Below, piece by piece: positions 52,366 to 60,420 of a DNA stretch of 64,000 bases. Each line of letters begins with the position of its first letter. The stretch's first letter is position 1. A program made the translations under genes and the position numbers. The DNA comes from Bacteroidales bacterium 6E (GTDB lineage: Bacteria; Bacteroidota; Bacteroidia; Bacteroidales; Prolixibacteraceae): positions 62,001 to 126,000 of the forward strand of contig DF970666.1 in assembly GCA_001270045.2 (NCBI GenBank), given 5' to 3'. The notes under the pieces were generated by a model. It was not told the DNA's origin and made no database searches. It worked only from the letters and a program-made list of their open reading frames with translations.

Positions 52366-54506
52366 AAGCCAACTTTCACAAACATATTCTTCAATTTAAA
52401 AGACCTGCCGGGACTTCAAGAGGGGTAATGCTCGAAAAACCGGTCTGGTATCTTGCCGTGTGGGATGATACACGTCCAGAAATCCGGGGAATTGGGGAGT
52501 GCAGCCCGTTGAGCGGACTGAGCTGCGACGACAGCCATGGTTACGAGGCTATGCTTCATTGGGCAACTTCCCGTATACACCTGCCTCCCGAAATACTTTA
52601 TGGTGAGCTCCAACGCTGGCCATCCATCCGGTTTGGTGTCGAAATGGCCTTAAGGGACTTGTCGATGGGAGGCAACAGGATTCTCTTTCCTTCAGCATTC
52701 ACCGCGGGAGAGGAAGTCATATCCATCAATGGACTGGTATGGATGGGTGACATGGATTTTATGATTCGGGAAGTGGAGAATCGGCTTTCCCAAGGCTTCC
52801 GGGTTATCAAGATGAAAGTAGGTGCCATCGACTTCCAAAAAGAGTGCGATATATTGTCTGGAATACGCGACCGTTTCGATGGTGATCGAATTGAAATCCG
52901 GTTGGACGCCAATGGTGCCTTTCCGGTTGACAAAGCTGCAGATAAGCTGGATTATCTCTCGCAGTTCTCGATACATAGCATCGAGCAACCCATAAGGGCT
53001 GGTCAGCATGAGGACATGGCTGAACTTTGCCGGAAATCACCGATCCCCATTGCCTTGGATGAAGAATTGATCGGGATTCACGATTATAGAAGCAAGGAGG
53101 AACTGCTGAGACATATCCATCCCCATTATATCATCCTGAAACCTTCCCTGGTTGGAGGATTTACCGGGAGTCTGGAGTGGATCAATCTTGCTGGTTCAAT
53201 GGATATAGGCTGGTGGGTTACATCAGCGCTCGAATCGAATATCGGTCTGAATGCCATTGCCCAATGGACCGCCACTTTAGGAAATCACATGCCACAAGGT
53301 TTGGGTACCGGTTCATTATATACCAACAATATTCCTTCACCTCTAAAGGTCGAAGGGGGTACACTGCATTTTATTCCGTCACATGATTGGGATCTGAAAA
53401 ATACCGGGTCTGAAACGATCGCAAGTCTTGATGCCGAGCCATCATTGGTGCTTAACGGCCGACGGTTATCCGGTAAGGAGCTGAAGGAAGTGGCCGACAA
53501 AATGTCTTCCTTAGGGAGTGTTCCAACATGGGAACAGGATTTGGGAAGGTTTTTGGTCCAGTGGCTTTCCGATTCCGAAACCATAACAGTGCAAACTTCC
53601 GGCTCAACCGGATCCCCAAAGCCCATTCAAATATCGAAAAGGGCTATGGTTGCCTCGGCTTTCGCCACTGATAAGGCCTTGCAGGCAAGTCACTGTCCGG
53701 ATGCCCTGTTATGCCTTTCTCCCAACTATATTGCCGGAATGATGATGGTAGTCAGGGCTATGTCCTATGGACAGAATCTGGTCACGGTCAAGCCCGATGG
53801 ACATCCGTTCCGGAACCTTGCTGAGGGAGTAGAACCAGGTTTTGCCGCCATGGTACCTGCCCAGGTCTTCAATAGTTTGCAAGATGATCATTTCCGGGAG
53901 CGATTCATGAAGATACGTAAGCTCATTATTGGCGGGGGAGAAATTGCCCATGCCCTCGAAGAATTGCTGAAAGACTATCCAGGAGAGATATATGCCACCT
54001 ATGGAATGACAGAGACCATCACCCATATTGCCCTGCGCCGGATCAATGGAAGTGCCAGTGAAGAGTATTTTTCCACATTGACAGGAGTTGCCGTCGATTT
54101 GGATGAACGGGGATGCCTGATCATCAAGGCCTCTCACATATCCAAAGATCCGATAGTCACCAATGATCTTGCCGAACTGGCCGATGAGCAGCATTTCAGG
54201 TGGTTGGGCAGGTATGATCATGTCATTAACCGGGGAGGACAAAAAATCATTCCGGAGCAGATGGAGAAAATCCTGGCGCCATTCATCAGCCAACGATTTT
54301 ACCTGGTCGGTCAACCCGACGACAAATTCGGGAGAGTACCTGTGCTGTTCATCGAATCCGATCCCTGGCCCGACTTCCAGATGTCCGGGCTTCAGACAGC
54401 CATAAACGAATTGCTTCCACATTATGCCCGTCCGGTCAGGATTTACTTCAGGTCCAGATTCGAGGAGACTACCAGCGGCAAAGTGAAGAGATTACTTTTA
54501 ATCTGA
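52359..54506 (+). CDS. menC-menE: Fused o-succinylbenzoate synthase (MenC) and o-succinylbenzoate-CoA ligase (MenE)
   Basis: 715 residues in one open frame. The MenC part (about 1-345, enolase superfamily) has the KxK base in IKMKVG (about 149-154), metal ligands D in RLDANGAF (about 182), E in IEQP (about 208) and D in ALDEE (about 233), and the second base in ILKPS (about 260). The MenE part (about 395-715, ANL fold) has the P-loop QTSGSTGSPKP (about 410-420), TYGMTETITH (about 545-554), WLGRYDHVINRGGQKI (about 625-640) and the acyl-AMP lysine in TTSGKVK (about 705-711). Both active sites look intact, so the protein should dehydrate SHCHC and ligate CoA in one chain. The two enzymes are usually separate, adjacent genes. 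Confidence 0.93.
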   Translation: MLKANFHKHILQFKRPAGTSRGVMLEKPVWYLAVWDDTRPEIRGIGECSPLSGLSCDDSHGYEAMLHWATSRIHLPPEILYGELQRWPSIRFGVEMALRDLSMGGNRILFPSAFTAGEEVISINGLVWMGDMDFMIREVENRLSQGFRVIKMKVGAIDFQKECDILSGIRDRFDGDRIEIRLDANGAFPVDKAADKLDYLSQFSIHSIEQPIRAGQHEDMAELCRKSPIPIALDEELIGIHDYRSKEELLRHIHPHYIILKPSLVGGFTGSLEWINLAGSMDIGWWVTSALESNIGLNAIAQWTATLGNHMPQGLGTGSLYTNNIPSPLKVEGGTLHFIPSHDWDLKNTGSETIASLDAEPSLVLNGRRLSGKELKEVADKMSSLGSVPTWEQDLGRFLVQWLSDSETITVQTSGSTGSPKPIQISKRAMVASAFATDKALQASHCPDALLCLSPNYIAGMMMVVRAMSYGQNLVTVKPDGHPFRNLAEGVEPGFAAMVPAQVFNSLQDDHFRERFMKIRKLIIGGGEIAHALEELLKDYPGEIYATYGMTETITHIALRRINGSASEEYFSTLTGVAVDLDERGCLIIKASHISKDPIVTNDLAELADEQHFRWLGRYDHVINRGGQKIIPEQMEKILAPFISQRFYLVGQPDDKFGRVPVLFIESDPWPDFQMSGLQTAINELLPHYARPVRIYFRSRFEETTSGKVKRLLLI

Positions 54507-54622
54507 ATAATTCTGAGTCCCTTATTGCATTAAACAGGTGTCTTATAATATTTTTCACCCGGCTGAAAACCTTTATCAGTAGTTGGCGCAGCTGTCTTCT
54601 TCGCTTTTGGTGTTGAATTTAA

Positions 54623-54877
54623 TCAATAATGATACCTGCATTGCGCAATATAAAGAATACCATTCTCTGCTTTATAAACCAGCCGATGTTCCCCGATAAT
54701 TCTCCTGCTCCAGAATCCTGTGAGATTTTGCCTGAGTGGTTCGGGTTTGCCTGATCCTTCTAATGGTGTGCGCTGACATTCTTTGATCAGTGAATTTTCC
54801 TTACGTAAAACTTTCCTGTTGTTGTCTTGCCAGTATAAATAGTCATCCAAGGCAGTCTCATCCCAGAAAATATCCAT
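54623..54877 (-). CDS. yoeB: YoeB-family toxin, ribosome-dependent mRNA endonuclease
   Basis: 84 residues, exactly the E. coli YoeB length and highly similar throughout (for example DDYLYWQ, RTPLEGSGKPEPL, FWSRRI, EHRLVY). The catalytic set E46, R65, H83 and Y84 is intact, so it should be active. YoeB binds the ribosomal A site and cleaves mRNA, halting translation initiation. Its ATG overlaps the antitoxin TAA by one base (TAATG), so it is translated after the antitoxin. Confidence 0.96.
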   Translation of the reverse strand: MDIFWDETALDDYLYWQDNNRKVLRKENSLIKECQRTPLEGSGKPEPLRQNLTGFWSRRIIGEHRLVYKAENGILYIAQCRYHY

Positions 54878-55131
54878 TATTTTTCAAGGTTATGTTTGTG
54901 GAGGTTGGTTTTTGCATTAATGTTTTCAATGGCCTTCTCGAGCCTTTGACGGTTAGCCTTGCTTTTAATTAAATGAATAGTTTCTTGCATGGCATTGAAC
55001 TCCTTTAACGACATCATTACGACGCTTTTTCCTTTTGGCCTGTGCACTACCAGAAATTCCTCATTTTCTGCCACAATACCCAGATTTTCTTTCAGGTTTT
55101 GTCTCAACTCAGAATAATTGACCGCTTTCAT
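54877..55131 (-). CDS. yefM: YefM-family antitoxin (Phd/YefM fold)
   Basis: 84 residues. The N-terminal dimerising DNA-binding domain (about 1-55: NYSELRQNLKENLG, EEFLVVHRPKGKSVVMMSLKEFNAM) is followed by a C-terminal, likely disordered basic/acidic segment that wraps YoeB (about 58-84). It neutralises YoeB and represses its own promoter. First gene of the pair; GTAC-core operator candidates lie just upstream. Confidence 0.95.
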   Translation of the reverse strand: MKAVNYSELRQNLKENLGIVAENEEFLVVHRPKGKSVVMMSLKEFNAMQETIHLIKSKANRQRLEKAIENINAKTNLHKHNLEK

Positions 55132-55145
55132 TTTTTAATTTTATA

Positions 55146-55162
55146 CGTACAACATGAGTACT
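55146..55162 (-). promoter_or_regulatory. Putative YefM operator, two GTAC-core boxes
   Basis: CGTACA (55146-55151) and AGTACT (55157-55162), centres 11 bp apart, 15 bases before the yefM start. E. coli YefM binds paired TGTACA hexamers about one turn apart, so the match is suggestive. Confidence 0.45.
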
Positions 55163-55325
55163 TTTATTGCCATTTCCAAATTATGTTGCAATCCATTCTC
55201 CCAACTGGAATTGACTTATCGGGCTCATTGAGATTATAAAAAGGTTTTGTTATTGGCATGAAGTCCATTTGACTAATTGATTTATATGTTCAAAAATTCT
55301 CAATCTATTGAAAATCAAGATTTTT

Positions 55326-55354
55326 TTGTCAATTCGATATTGTTTATACATTTG
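55326..55354 (+). promoter_or_regulatory. Promoter of the FadL-type gene, TTG-N18-TACATTTG
   Basis: TTG (55326-55328), 18 bases, TACATTTG (55347-55354, exact TAnnTTTG), 26 bases before the ATG at 55380. Confidence 0.6.
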
Positions 55355-55379
55355 CAGGGTTAAAAAAACTGAAATCAAC

Positions 55380-57008
55380 ATGAGAAAAACGTTGCTTGTA
55401 ACCCTGGTTATTAGTGCTATGGCACTTACGACCTATGCCGGTGGCCTGCTCACCAATACCAATCAGAGTGCACAGTTTGTGCGTATGTTAAGCCGTAACG
55501 CCTCTACCCAGATCGATGCGGTATACTTTAATCCCGCTGGTCTGACCATGATGGAAGACGGATGGCATTTCTCGTTGCAGAACCAGACCATTTTCCAGGA
55601 CAAGACGGTCAATAGCCAGTTCCCCCTCCTGAATGACGGTAAGTATGTAGGTGAAGTAAAGGCTCCCATTTTCCCTTCTGCATTTGCGGTTTATAAAAAA
55701 GATAATTATGCCCTGTCGTTTGGTTTCGGACCGAATGGTGGTGGTGGATCGGCCACTTTCGACAGAGGTTTGCCTTCATTCGAAATTCCGATTTCAAAGG
55801 TAGTGCCTAGCCTTTCCGGATTGGCTGCCCTCGGATACAATGTATCCAATTATGACGCTGACCTTTATTTTGATGGTTCTTCAGTCTTTTATGGATTCCA
55901 GGCTGGTCTCACCTACGAACTTGCCGTAAACTTCTCGGTGTATGGCGGTGTCCGTATATTGCCAAGCAAAAACACGTATGCCGGATCGATTGAGAATATT
56001 CAGGTTCGCGTGAATGGTGATTTTATCAATGCCGGACAGTTTATGACGATGGCAGGTAATACACTGAAGGGTCTGGCAGTTCCCCTTCAGGGTGCAGCAA
56101 CCCAGTTGCAGCCGGTAATCGATGGAGGTGCAGGAAACTATAACCTGGCCACTTTAGTGGCTGCCGGACAGATGTCACAGGCACAAGCCGATATGATCAA
56201 AGGTGGCCTAGTACAGGTTGGTATGCAGCCTGCTGCAGTCGATGCCATGAGTGTTGCCCAAATTCAGGGTGCATATAGCGGTTATGCCGCAGGCTTTATC
56301 AACCAGGGGAACCAACTGATTGGCGGAGCCGCCCAGCTTGGTGACAAACAAGTTGAAACCGAGCAGACCGGAACCGGTTTTACCCCAATCTTCGGCTTTA
56401 ATTACGCACCGACCGACAATCTTAACATTGGTGTGAAGTATGAGTATAAAACCGCCCTCAAGCTGAAAAACAGCACCAAGGTCGATGACCTTGGACTATT
56501 CCCTGACGGACGATCTTCTAACAGTGATATCCCCTCGATCCTTGCGGTGGGTGTGGGTTACAAGCCTTCCAAATTCATTGAAACCCAGCTTTCGTATAAC
56601 CTCTATTTCGACAAAGGTGTGAGCTGGGGAGAGAATGTAAGAGAGAAAGTTTATAAAAGAGATGTACAGCGCGGAATCGACAAAAACTACTGGGAACTTG
56701 CACTTGGTTTGCAGTTCAACTTTAGCGACAAGTTCTCGGCCAGTATCGGTGGACTGACCTCAAACCCGGGTATTGCCGACAGCTACCAAAGCGATTTCAG
56801 CTACAGTAATCCTTCAGTTACCGGTGCCTTTGGTATCGAATGGAGAATCACTGACCAGCTGACTTTCGACGCCGGTTTCCTGAATACCTTCTACAAGGAT
56901 GCTGAAGTTTCCTTCAACGATCCTGACCTAAATGCTTCTTACAAGGAAGTGTTGGGTAAAACAACTTTAGATCTTGGATTTGGTCTGACCTACAGTATTT
57001 TCAGGTAA
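55380..57008 (+). CDS. OmpP1/FadL-family outer-membrane transporter
   Basis: About 542 residues. MRKTLLVTLVISAMALTTYA is a signal peptide; the longer frame from 55308 is rejected because it begins upstream of the -7 box. The mature N-terminus resembles the FadL hatch (NTNQSAQFVRMLSRNASTQ then IDAVYFNPAGLTMM, about 23-55), followed by a 14-strand-type barrel ending in TLDLGFGLTYSIFR with a terminal aromatic/Arg as in Bacteroidota barrels. An insertion rich in Gln, Ala and Gly (about 215-330) is unusually long and of low complexity. Family members pass long-chain fatty acids or other hydrophobic compounds; substrate unknown. Confidence 0.92.
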   Translation: MRKTLLVTLVISAMALTTYAGGLLTNTNQSAQFVRMLSRNASTQIDAVYFNPAGLTMMEDGWHFSLQNQTIFQDKTVNSQFPLLNDGKYVGEVKAPIFPSAFAVYKKDNYALSFGFGPNGGGGSATFDRGLPSFEIPISKVVPSLSGLAALGYNVSNYDADLYFDGSSVFYGFQAGLTYELAVNFSVYGGVRILPSKNTYAGSIENIQVRVNGDFINAGQFMTMAGNTLKGLAVPLQGAATQLQPVIDGGAGNYNLATLVAAGQMSQAQADMIKGGLVQVGMQPAAVDAMSVAQIQGAYSGYAAGFINQGNQLIGGAAQLGDKQVETEQTGTGFTPIFGFNYAPTDNLNIGVKYEYKTALKLKNSTKVDDLGLFPDGRSSNSDIPSILAVGVGYKPSKFIETQLSYNLYFDKGVSWGENVREKVYKRDVQRGIDKNYWELALGLQFNFSDKFSASIGGLTSNPGIADSYQSDFSYSNPSVTGAFGIEWRITDQLTFDAGFLNTFYKDAEVSFNDPDLNASYKEVLGKTTLDLGFGLTYSIFR

Positions 57009-57035
57009 GTTCATCAACCGATTATATAAACAGGA

Positions 57036-57078
57036 TGAAGGTCTGGTCGGCATAGCCGGCCAGACCTTCACTTTTTTT
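57036..57078 (+). terminator. Strong intrinsic terminator of the FadL-type gene
   Basis: TGAAGGTCTGGTCGGC / GCCGGCCAGACCTTCA with one G-T pair and an ATA loop, followed by CTTTTTTT. Confidence 0.92.
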
Positions 57079-57111
57079 GGACTGTCTGGTTCATTCCGAT
57101 GATATCACCTA

Positions 57112-57960
57112 TCATTCATCGTTTTCGCTTCCTTCGAGAATATCGAGAACTTCATCATAAACCTCTGTTTTTCGATGCTCGATTTTGTCGGTGGCAAAGT
57201 CTTCGGCATTGTGGAATCCTCCTGAATAATAGCGGTTAAACCAAGAAGATAGTACCAACACCCCGTCCAATATTCCATAACTAAAGGCTGTATGCACTGC
57301 ATAGCCAACCACTCCGCCTACCAGAGCGAAAGAGTTTATTCCGCTGCCGGTTTCCCCCACGTATACCTGTCCCAATCCCGGGAGAATCTTGCTCATGGTT
57401 GCTACCTTCCGTGGATTGTATTTCTTCATGAAATGTTCAAAGTCACTGAACACTTCGTCCAGGTCTTCAATTTTTGATGTGTCGGCCAAAGACATGAATT
57501 GTTGATGTGCCGTGGTATAATCATTGAGTCCAAAGTGACAGATCCCCATGTACAAATCCCGTTTTTGCTTAAGCAGATCATTGCCTGGGTCCGGCAGGTC
57601 AAGCAGCTCATAGAGTGCTGCAAAATATGCCTCCTGCTTCAGGTTACAGAGGGCTTTCTTGAGAGCCATTTCGAAGCGCAGACTGTCATTCGATGTGGTT
57701 TTATAGGCAAGGTCAAAATATTTGGTGGCCTCGTCGAATTCAGATCTTTCGTAATAGATGGATGCTATGTTGGGGAAAATATCCTGATATTGGTTTTCGG
57801 TGTCGAACAGCTGAACCCTTTGGTATTCTTTCAATGCCGAATCGTATTGCCCGTTGGCAAACTGACGGTCGGCATGGGCTTTCACGAAATGAAGGTCCTG
57901 CGCTACCGACGTCAACCCTGCCAGCAGGCTAATAAGAAAGATGGATAATCGCTTCCGCAT
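57112..57960 (-). CDS. Exported TPR protein with C-terminal membrane domain (paralogue 2)
   Basis: 282 residues from MRKRLSIFLISLLAGL, a signal peptide cut near SVAQ. TPR-like repeats cover about 25-175 (ADRQFANGQYDSALKEY, PNIASIYYERSEFDEATKYF, YMGICHFGLNDYTTAHQQF). A C-terminal domain (about 200-265: MSKILPGLGQVYVGE, then hydrophobic FALVGGVVGYAVHTAF) matches the short PGxGQxY membrane module found at the end of DUF5683-like proteins. The upstream gene encodes a related protein, and the two overlap by 32 bases (57929-57960). Function unknown; last gene of an envelope operon. Confidence 0.8.
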   Translation of the reverse strand: MRKRLSIFLISLLAGLTSVAQDLHFVKAHADRQFANGQYDSALKEYQRVQLFDTENQYQDIFPNIASIYYERSEFDEATKYFDLAYKTTSNDSLRFEMALKKALCNLKQEAYFAALYELLDLPDPGNDLLKQKRDLYMGICHFGLNDYTTAHQQFMSLADTSKIEDLDEVFSDFEHFMKKYNPRKVATMSKILPGLGQVYVGETGSGINSFALVGGVVGYAVHTAFSYGILDGVLVLSSWFNRYYSGGFHNAEDFATDKIEHRKTEVYDEVLDILEGSENDE

Positions 57961-58768
57961 TGCGCTGGTATCTTTGGTTAACCTCTGAATTGTAACTTTT
58001 CGCTGCCTGTGCCGATCCCCAGATATTGGATGAGTAAAAACTGAATGCGAGGGTGCCAAAAATCCACCCATTTACGCTTTTGACTCCTTTTTTATTAAAA
58101 GCCCGGTAAGAAGCCCAGGCATTGGAACCTACAAACAGGAGGGAGATTACGGCATCGCCCCAGCGTTCGGAATACGCCTTTCCACTACCGGGTATGACAG
58201 CCGACATCAAGGCAGCAATGGCTGGGCTTTTCCGTTTTTCAAGATCATACATGACTCCCATATGATAAATTTCGGGGTATTCCTGTTCAAGCAATGCACG
58301 CTGTTCACGGTTATATCGGATTGCCTCATTGTAGTTTTGGGTAGCCCAATAATAACTCAGGTTGTAGAAAACCGCCTCTTCAACGGGAAGCGCGGAAGTA
58401 TGTCTGAAATAGTCGTCAGCCGGCACACCACAATGAAGAGCATAGCGGAGGTACTCACGGTTAAAATTGCCACTGAGAACAGTATCGTCTTTTTTCAGAA
58501 GTTCCCCGAACAACCAGGCTGATTGTTCACACATGTTGCCCAGACGATAGTTCCGGGCCATTTCCAATGCTACTGTAGTGTCGGCGGGATTTTTAAAGAA
58601 CAGTCGTTCGTACTCATCAGCTGCAAACCTGTGTTGCCCGCTGGCCGACAAATGTCTGGCGAACCGAAGGGTATGTCCGTAATCAAACAGGTTTTGCTGG
58701 GCCCCTGCGAGAAGATGAGATGTCCCGAACCAGACAAGAAAAAGAAGTGCCTTAATGTACCGGATCAT
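57929..58768 (-). CDS. Exported TPR-like protein with C-terminal membrane domain (paralogue 1)
   Basis: 279 residues with a signal peptide (about 1-22). A helical repeat region (about 30-175) has DEYERLFFKNPADTTVALEMARNYRL and NLSYYWATQNYNEAIRYN segments. The C-terminal module IAALMSAVIPGSGKAYSERWGDA (about 184-206) plus two hydrophobic stretches (about 205-220 and 235-255) parallels the end of the next gene product. It overlaps the YidD-like gene by 17 bases upstream and paralogue 2 by 32 bases downstream. Function unknown. Confidence 0.8.
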   Translation of the reverse strand: MIRYIKALLFLVWFGTSHLLAGAQQNLFDYGHTLRFARHLSASGQHRFAADEYERLFFKNPADTTVALEMARNYRLGNMCEQSAWLFGELLKKDDTVLSGNFNREYLRYALHCGVPADDYFRHTSALPVEEAVFYNLSYYWATQNYNEAIRYNREQRALLEQEYPEIYHMGVMYDLEKRKSPAIAALMSAVIPGSGKAYSERWGDAVISLLFVGSNAWASYRAFNKKGVKSVNGWIFGTLAFSFYSSNIWGSAQAAKSYNSEVNQRYQRNAEAIIHLSY

Positions 58769-59156
58769 AGAATAGTTTTTTATCGGGACTCAAAATGTAA
58801 TGGGCAGGATTTGCCAGTCCATGGCACCGAGACAAACGGTCAAACGTGGCAAGCCACCCTGTAATCAGGCCTTTCTGCTGGAATGCATCCACGGCATATT
58901 GGGAACACGATGGACTAAAAATGCACGACGGCATGTCCTGTGAGGAAATAAATGTCTTATACACATAAAATGCCGCACCTAGCGCAAGTTCTGCCTCGTT
59001 GGACGCCCCTTTTATTACAGAGATATGGTGATGCATGCCGGTTTTGACAGGAGTGAAAAGGGTCCGCAGTTCAGGATCGATGACTTTCTGTGCATTCCCT
59101 TGTGAAAAACACGCCACCAGCAGCAAGGCAATCATGATATGTCGCATTTTTCGCAT
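58752..59156 (-). CDS. YidD-like protein with a signal peptide
   Basis: 134 residues. The N-terminus MRHIMIALLLVACFSQGNAQ looks like a cleavable Sec signal; residues about 25-65 are of unknown type; the YidD core follows (about 66-115): YKTFISSQDMPSCIFSPSCSQYAVDAF, then GLITGWLATFDRLSRCHG with the three conserved cysteines of the family. Ordinary YidD is about 70-85 residues, has an amphipathic N-terminal helix and works on the cytoplasmic side next to YidC. An exported version would act elsewhere. Its ATG overlaps the LolA-like stop (ATGA). Family call is sound; exact role is unknown. Confidence 0.85.
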   Translation of the reverse strand: MRKMRHIMIALLLVACFSQGNAQKVIDPELRTLFTPVKTGMHHHISVIKGASNEAELALGAAFYVYKTFISSQDMPSCIFSPSCSQYAVDAFQQKGLITGWLATFDRLSRCHGLANPAHYILSPDKKLFYDPVH

Positions 59157-59842
59157 CAGAATGTAGTTTTGTATGATTCGTTATTCCCGGTTTCGTTTAC
59201 CACCAGGTTCTTGAATTCGGTCAACTGGTAATTTTCCCTGTTCTGGGTGTCGTAAAGGATCTGGACGATTTGTGTCGGGAACTCGAAAGCCTTCACCTTG
59301 GTATAGTTACGAAAGAACTGTTTGCTCAACACCTTTTGCTCGTCGGCCATGATCACAACGCTCTCGAGACGGTTACCATTTCGGGCGACAACCACGAAAT
59401 CCATCAGGGTACTGGCTTGCTCCGGGATGTTCCAGTAGGAGAGGGTCAGATCGCCCTTCTTCTCGACCTTCTGTATTTTGAAAGGAGAGTTTTTCAGTCC
59501 GAAGTCGTTCAGCATCGAATTCAGGGCCAGGTGGAAGATAGTAAATTCATTGATAGAAGGTATTGACATCTTTTCATAAACCTTGCCATCCCTGATTTTC
59601 AGAAGGCTGGTGTCGCGGCTTACCCAGGTTTCCTTTTCGGGGAAACTGATATCATAGATCAGTTCCCTGATATTTTTGTCGTAATACACCACTCCCCGTG
59701 TGAGATTGCGGGTACCGTCAGAGTTGCTGATCTTTACGGTAAAGTCAGCCTTGATCCTGAAATAATCCTGGCTGAATACTGCCGTTTGAAAAAGTACGAG
59801 AAAAAGGAAAACTGTAAAGATCCGGATCACGGCTCGGGTCAT
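59156..59842 (-). CDS. LolA-like periplasmic lipoprotein-carrier fold protein
   Basis: About 228 residues from MTRAVIRIFTVFLFLVLF, a signal peptide cut near VFSQ. The mature part is an unclosed beta-barrel pattern of LolA/LolB type: DYFRIKADFTVKISNSDG, RELIYDISFPEKETWVSRDTSLLKI, KIRDGKVYEKMSIPSI, then VVVARNGNRLESVVIMADEQ. Sequence identity to classical LolA is low, so lipoprotein binding is inferred from fold pattern. First gene of the four-gene overlapping operon with the YidD-like and TPR proteins. Confidence 0.75.
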   Translation of the reverse strand: MTRAVIRIFTVFLFLVLFQTAVFSQDYFRIKADFTVKISNSDGTRNLTRGVVYYDKNIRELIYDISFPEKETWVSRDTSLLKIRDGKVYEKMSIPSINEFTIFHLALNSMLNDFGLKNSPFKIQKVEKKGDLTLSYWNIPEQASTLMDFVVVARNGNRLESVVIMADEQKVLSKQFFRNYTKVKAFEFPTQIVQILYDTQNRENYQLTEFKNLVVNETGNNESYKTTF

Positions 59843-59872
59843 ATCAACGCGTTTTTGCAATTACATATCCCG

Positions 59873-59916
59873 TAATATGCAAGATGCCTTCTGCAGGGAA
59901 GGCATCTTACATATTA
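59873..59916 (-). terminator. Long hairpin between the small membrane protein and the LolA-like operon
   Basis: AAGATGCCTTC / GAAGGCATCTT perfect 11-bp stem with a 6-base loop, extended by TAATATG / CATATTA after one mismatch. It lies 16 bases after the stop of the upstream gene. No T tract follows, so it may attenuate or protect mRNA rather than terminate. Confidence 0.55.
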
Positions 59917-59931
59917 GGGTATGAATGATTC

Positions 59932-60420
59932 TTAATTAGATGTAGATACTGCAGCTCCGAAGGCAACAAAATATATACCCACACCAAGTAGGGTTCCTAC
60001 CAGACAGCCATAGAATGATTTCTTGACGGCTTCTTTGTCGTTATCCGTAAAGATGTAGATCAGCAGTATTCCGACCCAGCCGAGAATACATCCCCACCAG
60101 AATGCTGGAATTCCCAAGGGAATTTCTCCACTGGCTGCTGCACCCATGGGTGCGGCCATGTCGCTCAGTCCGGCAACCAGTTCACTGCCCGACTCTTTCA
60201 ATTCTGAAAAAGTGGTTCCATGGTTGGCGTCGAGATACTGATCCAATTCATCAAGCCCGGCGAATGCTGCATCCAAGGCAGTTTCGTCCAGACTGAACAC
60301 CGACTCATCAACCGAGGGTACACCCATGTTGAGTGGCTTGGCCGACAGGCTGTGGGTTTGGGCGGCAAGCATGGCCAAAGCCATGAAGACGCTGAGAATT
60401 TTGAAATGTAATTTTTTCAT
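59932..60420 (-). CDS. Small exported membrane protein of unknown function
   Basis: About 162 residues from MKKLHFKILSVFMALAML, a signal peptide (about 1-27). An acidic Asp/Glu/Ala-rich segment follows (about 38-85: DESVFSLDETALDAAFAGLDELDQYLD), then GIPAFWWGCILGWVGILLIYIFTD (helix about 104-125), the polar NDKEAVKKSFYGC loop and a second helix (about 140-158). The PAFWWG-helix-TDNDKEAVKK-YGCLVG pattern recurs in Bacteroidota small proteins, but I know no function for it. An upstream in-frame ATG (60474) is unlikely. It precedes the LolA/YidD-like operon on the same strand. Confidence 0.75.
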   Translation of the reverse strand: MKKLHFKILSVFMALAMLAAQTHSLSAKPLNMGVPSVDESVFSLDETALDAAFAGLDELDQYLDANHGTTFSELKESGSELVAGLSDMAAPMGAAASGEIPLGIPAFWWGCILGWVGILLIYIFTDNDKEAVKKSFYGCLVGTLLGVGIYFVAFGAAVSTSN

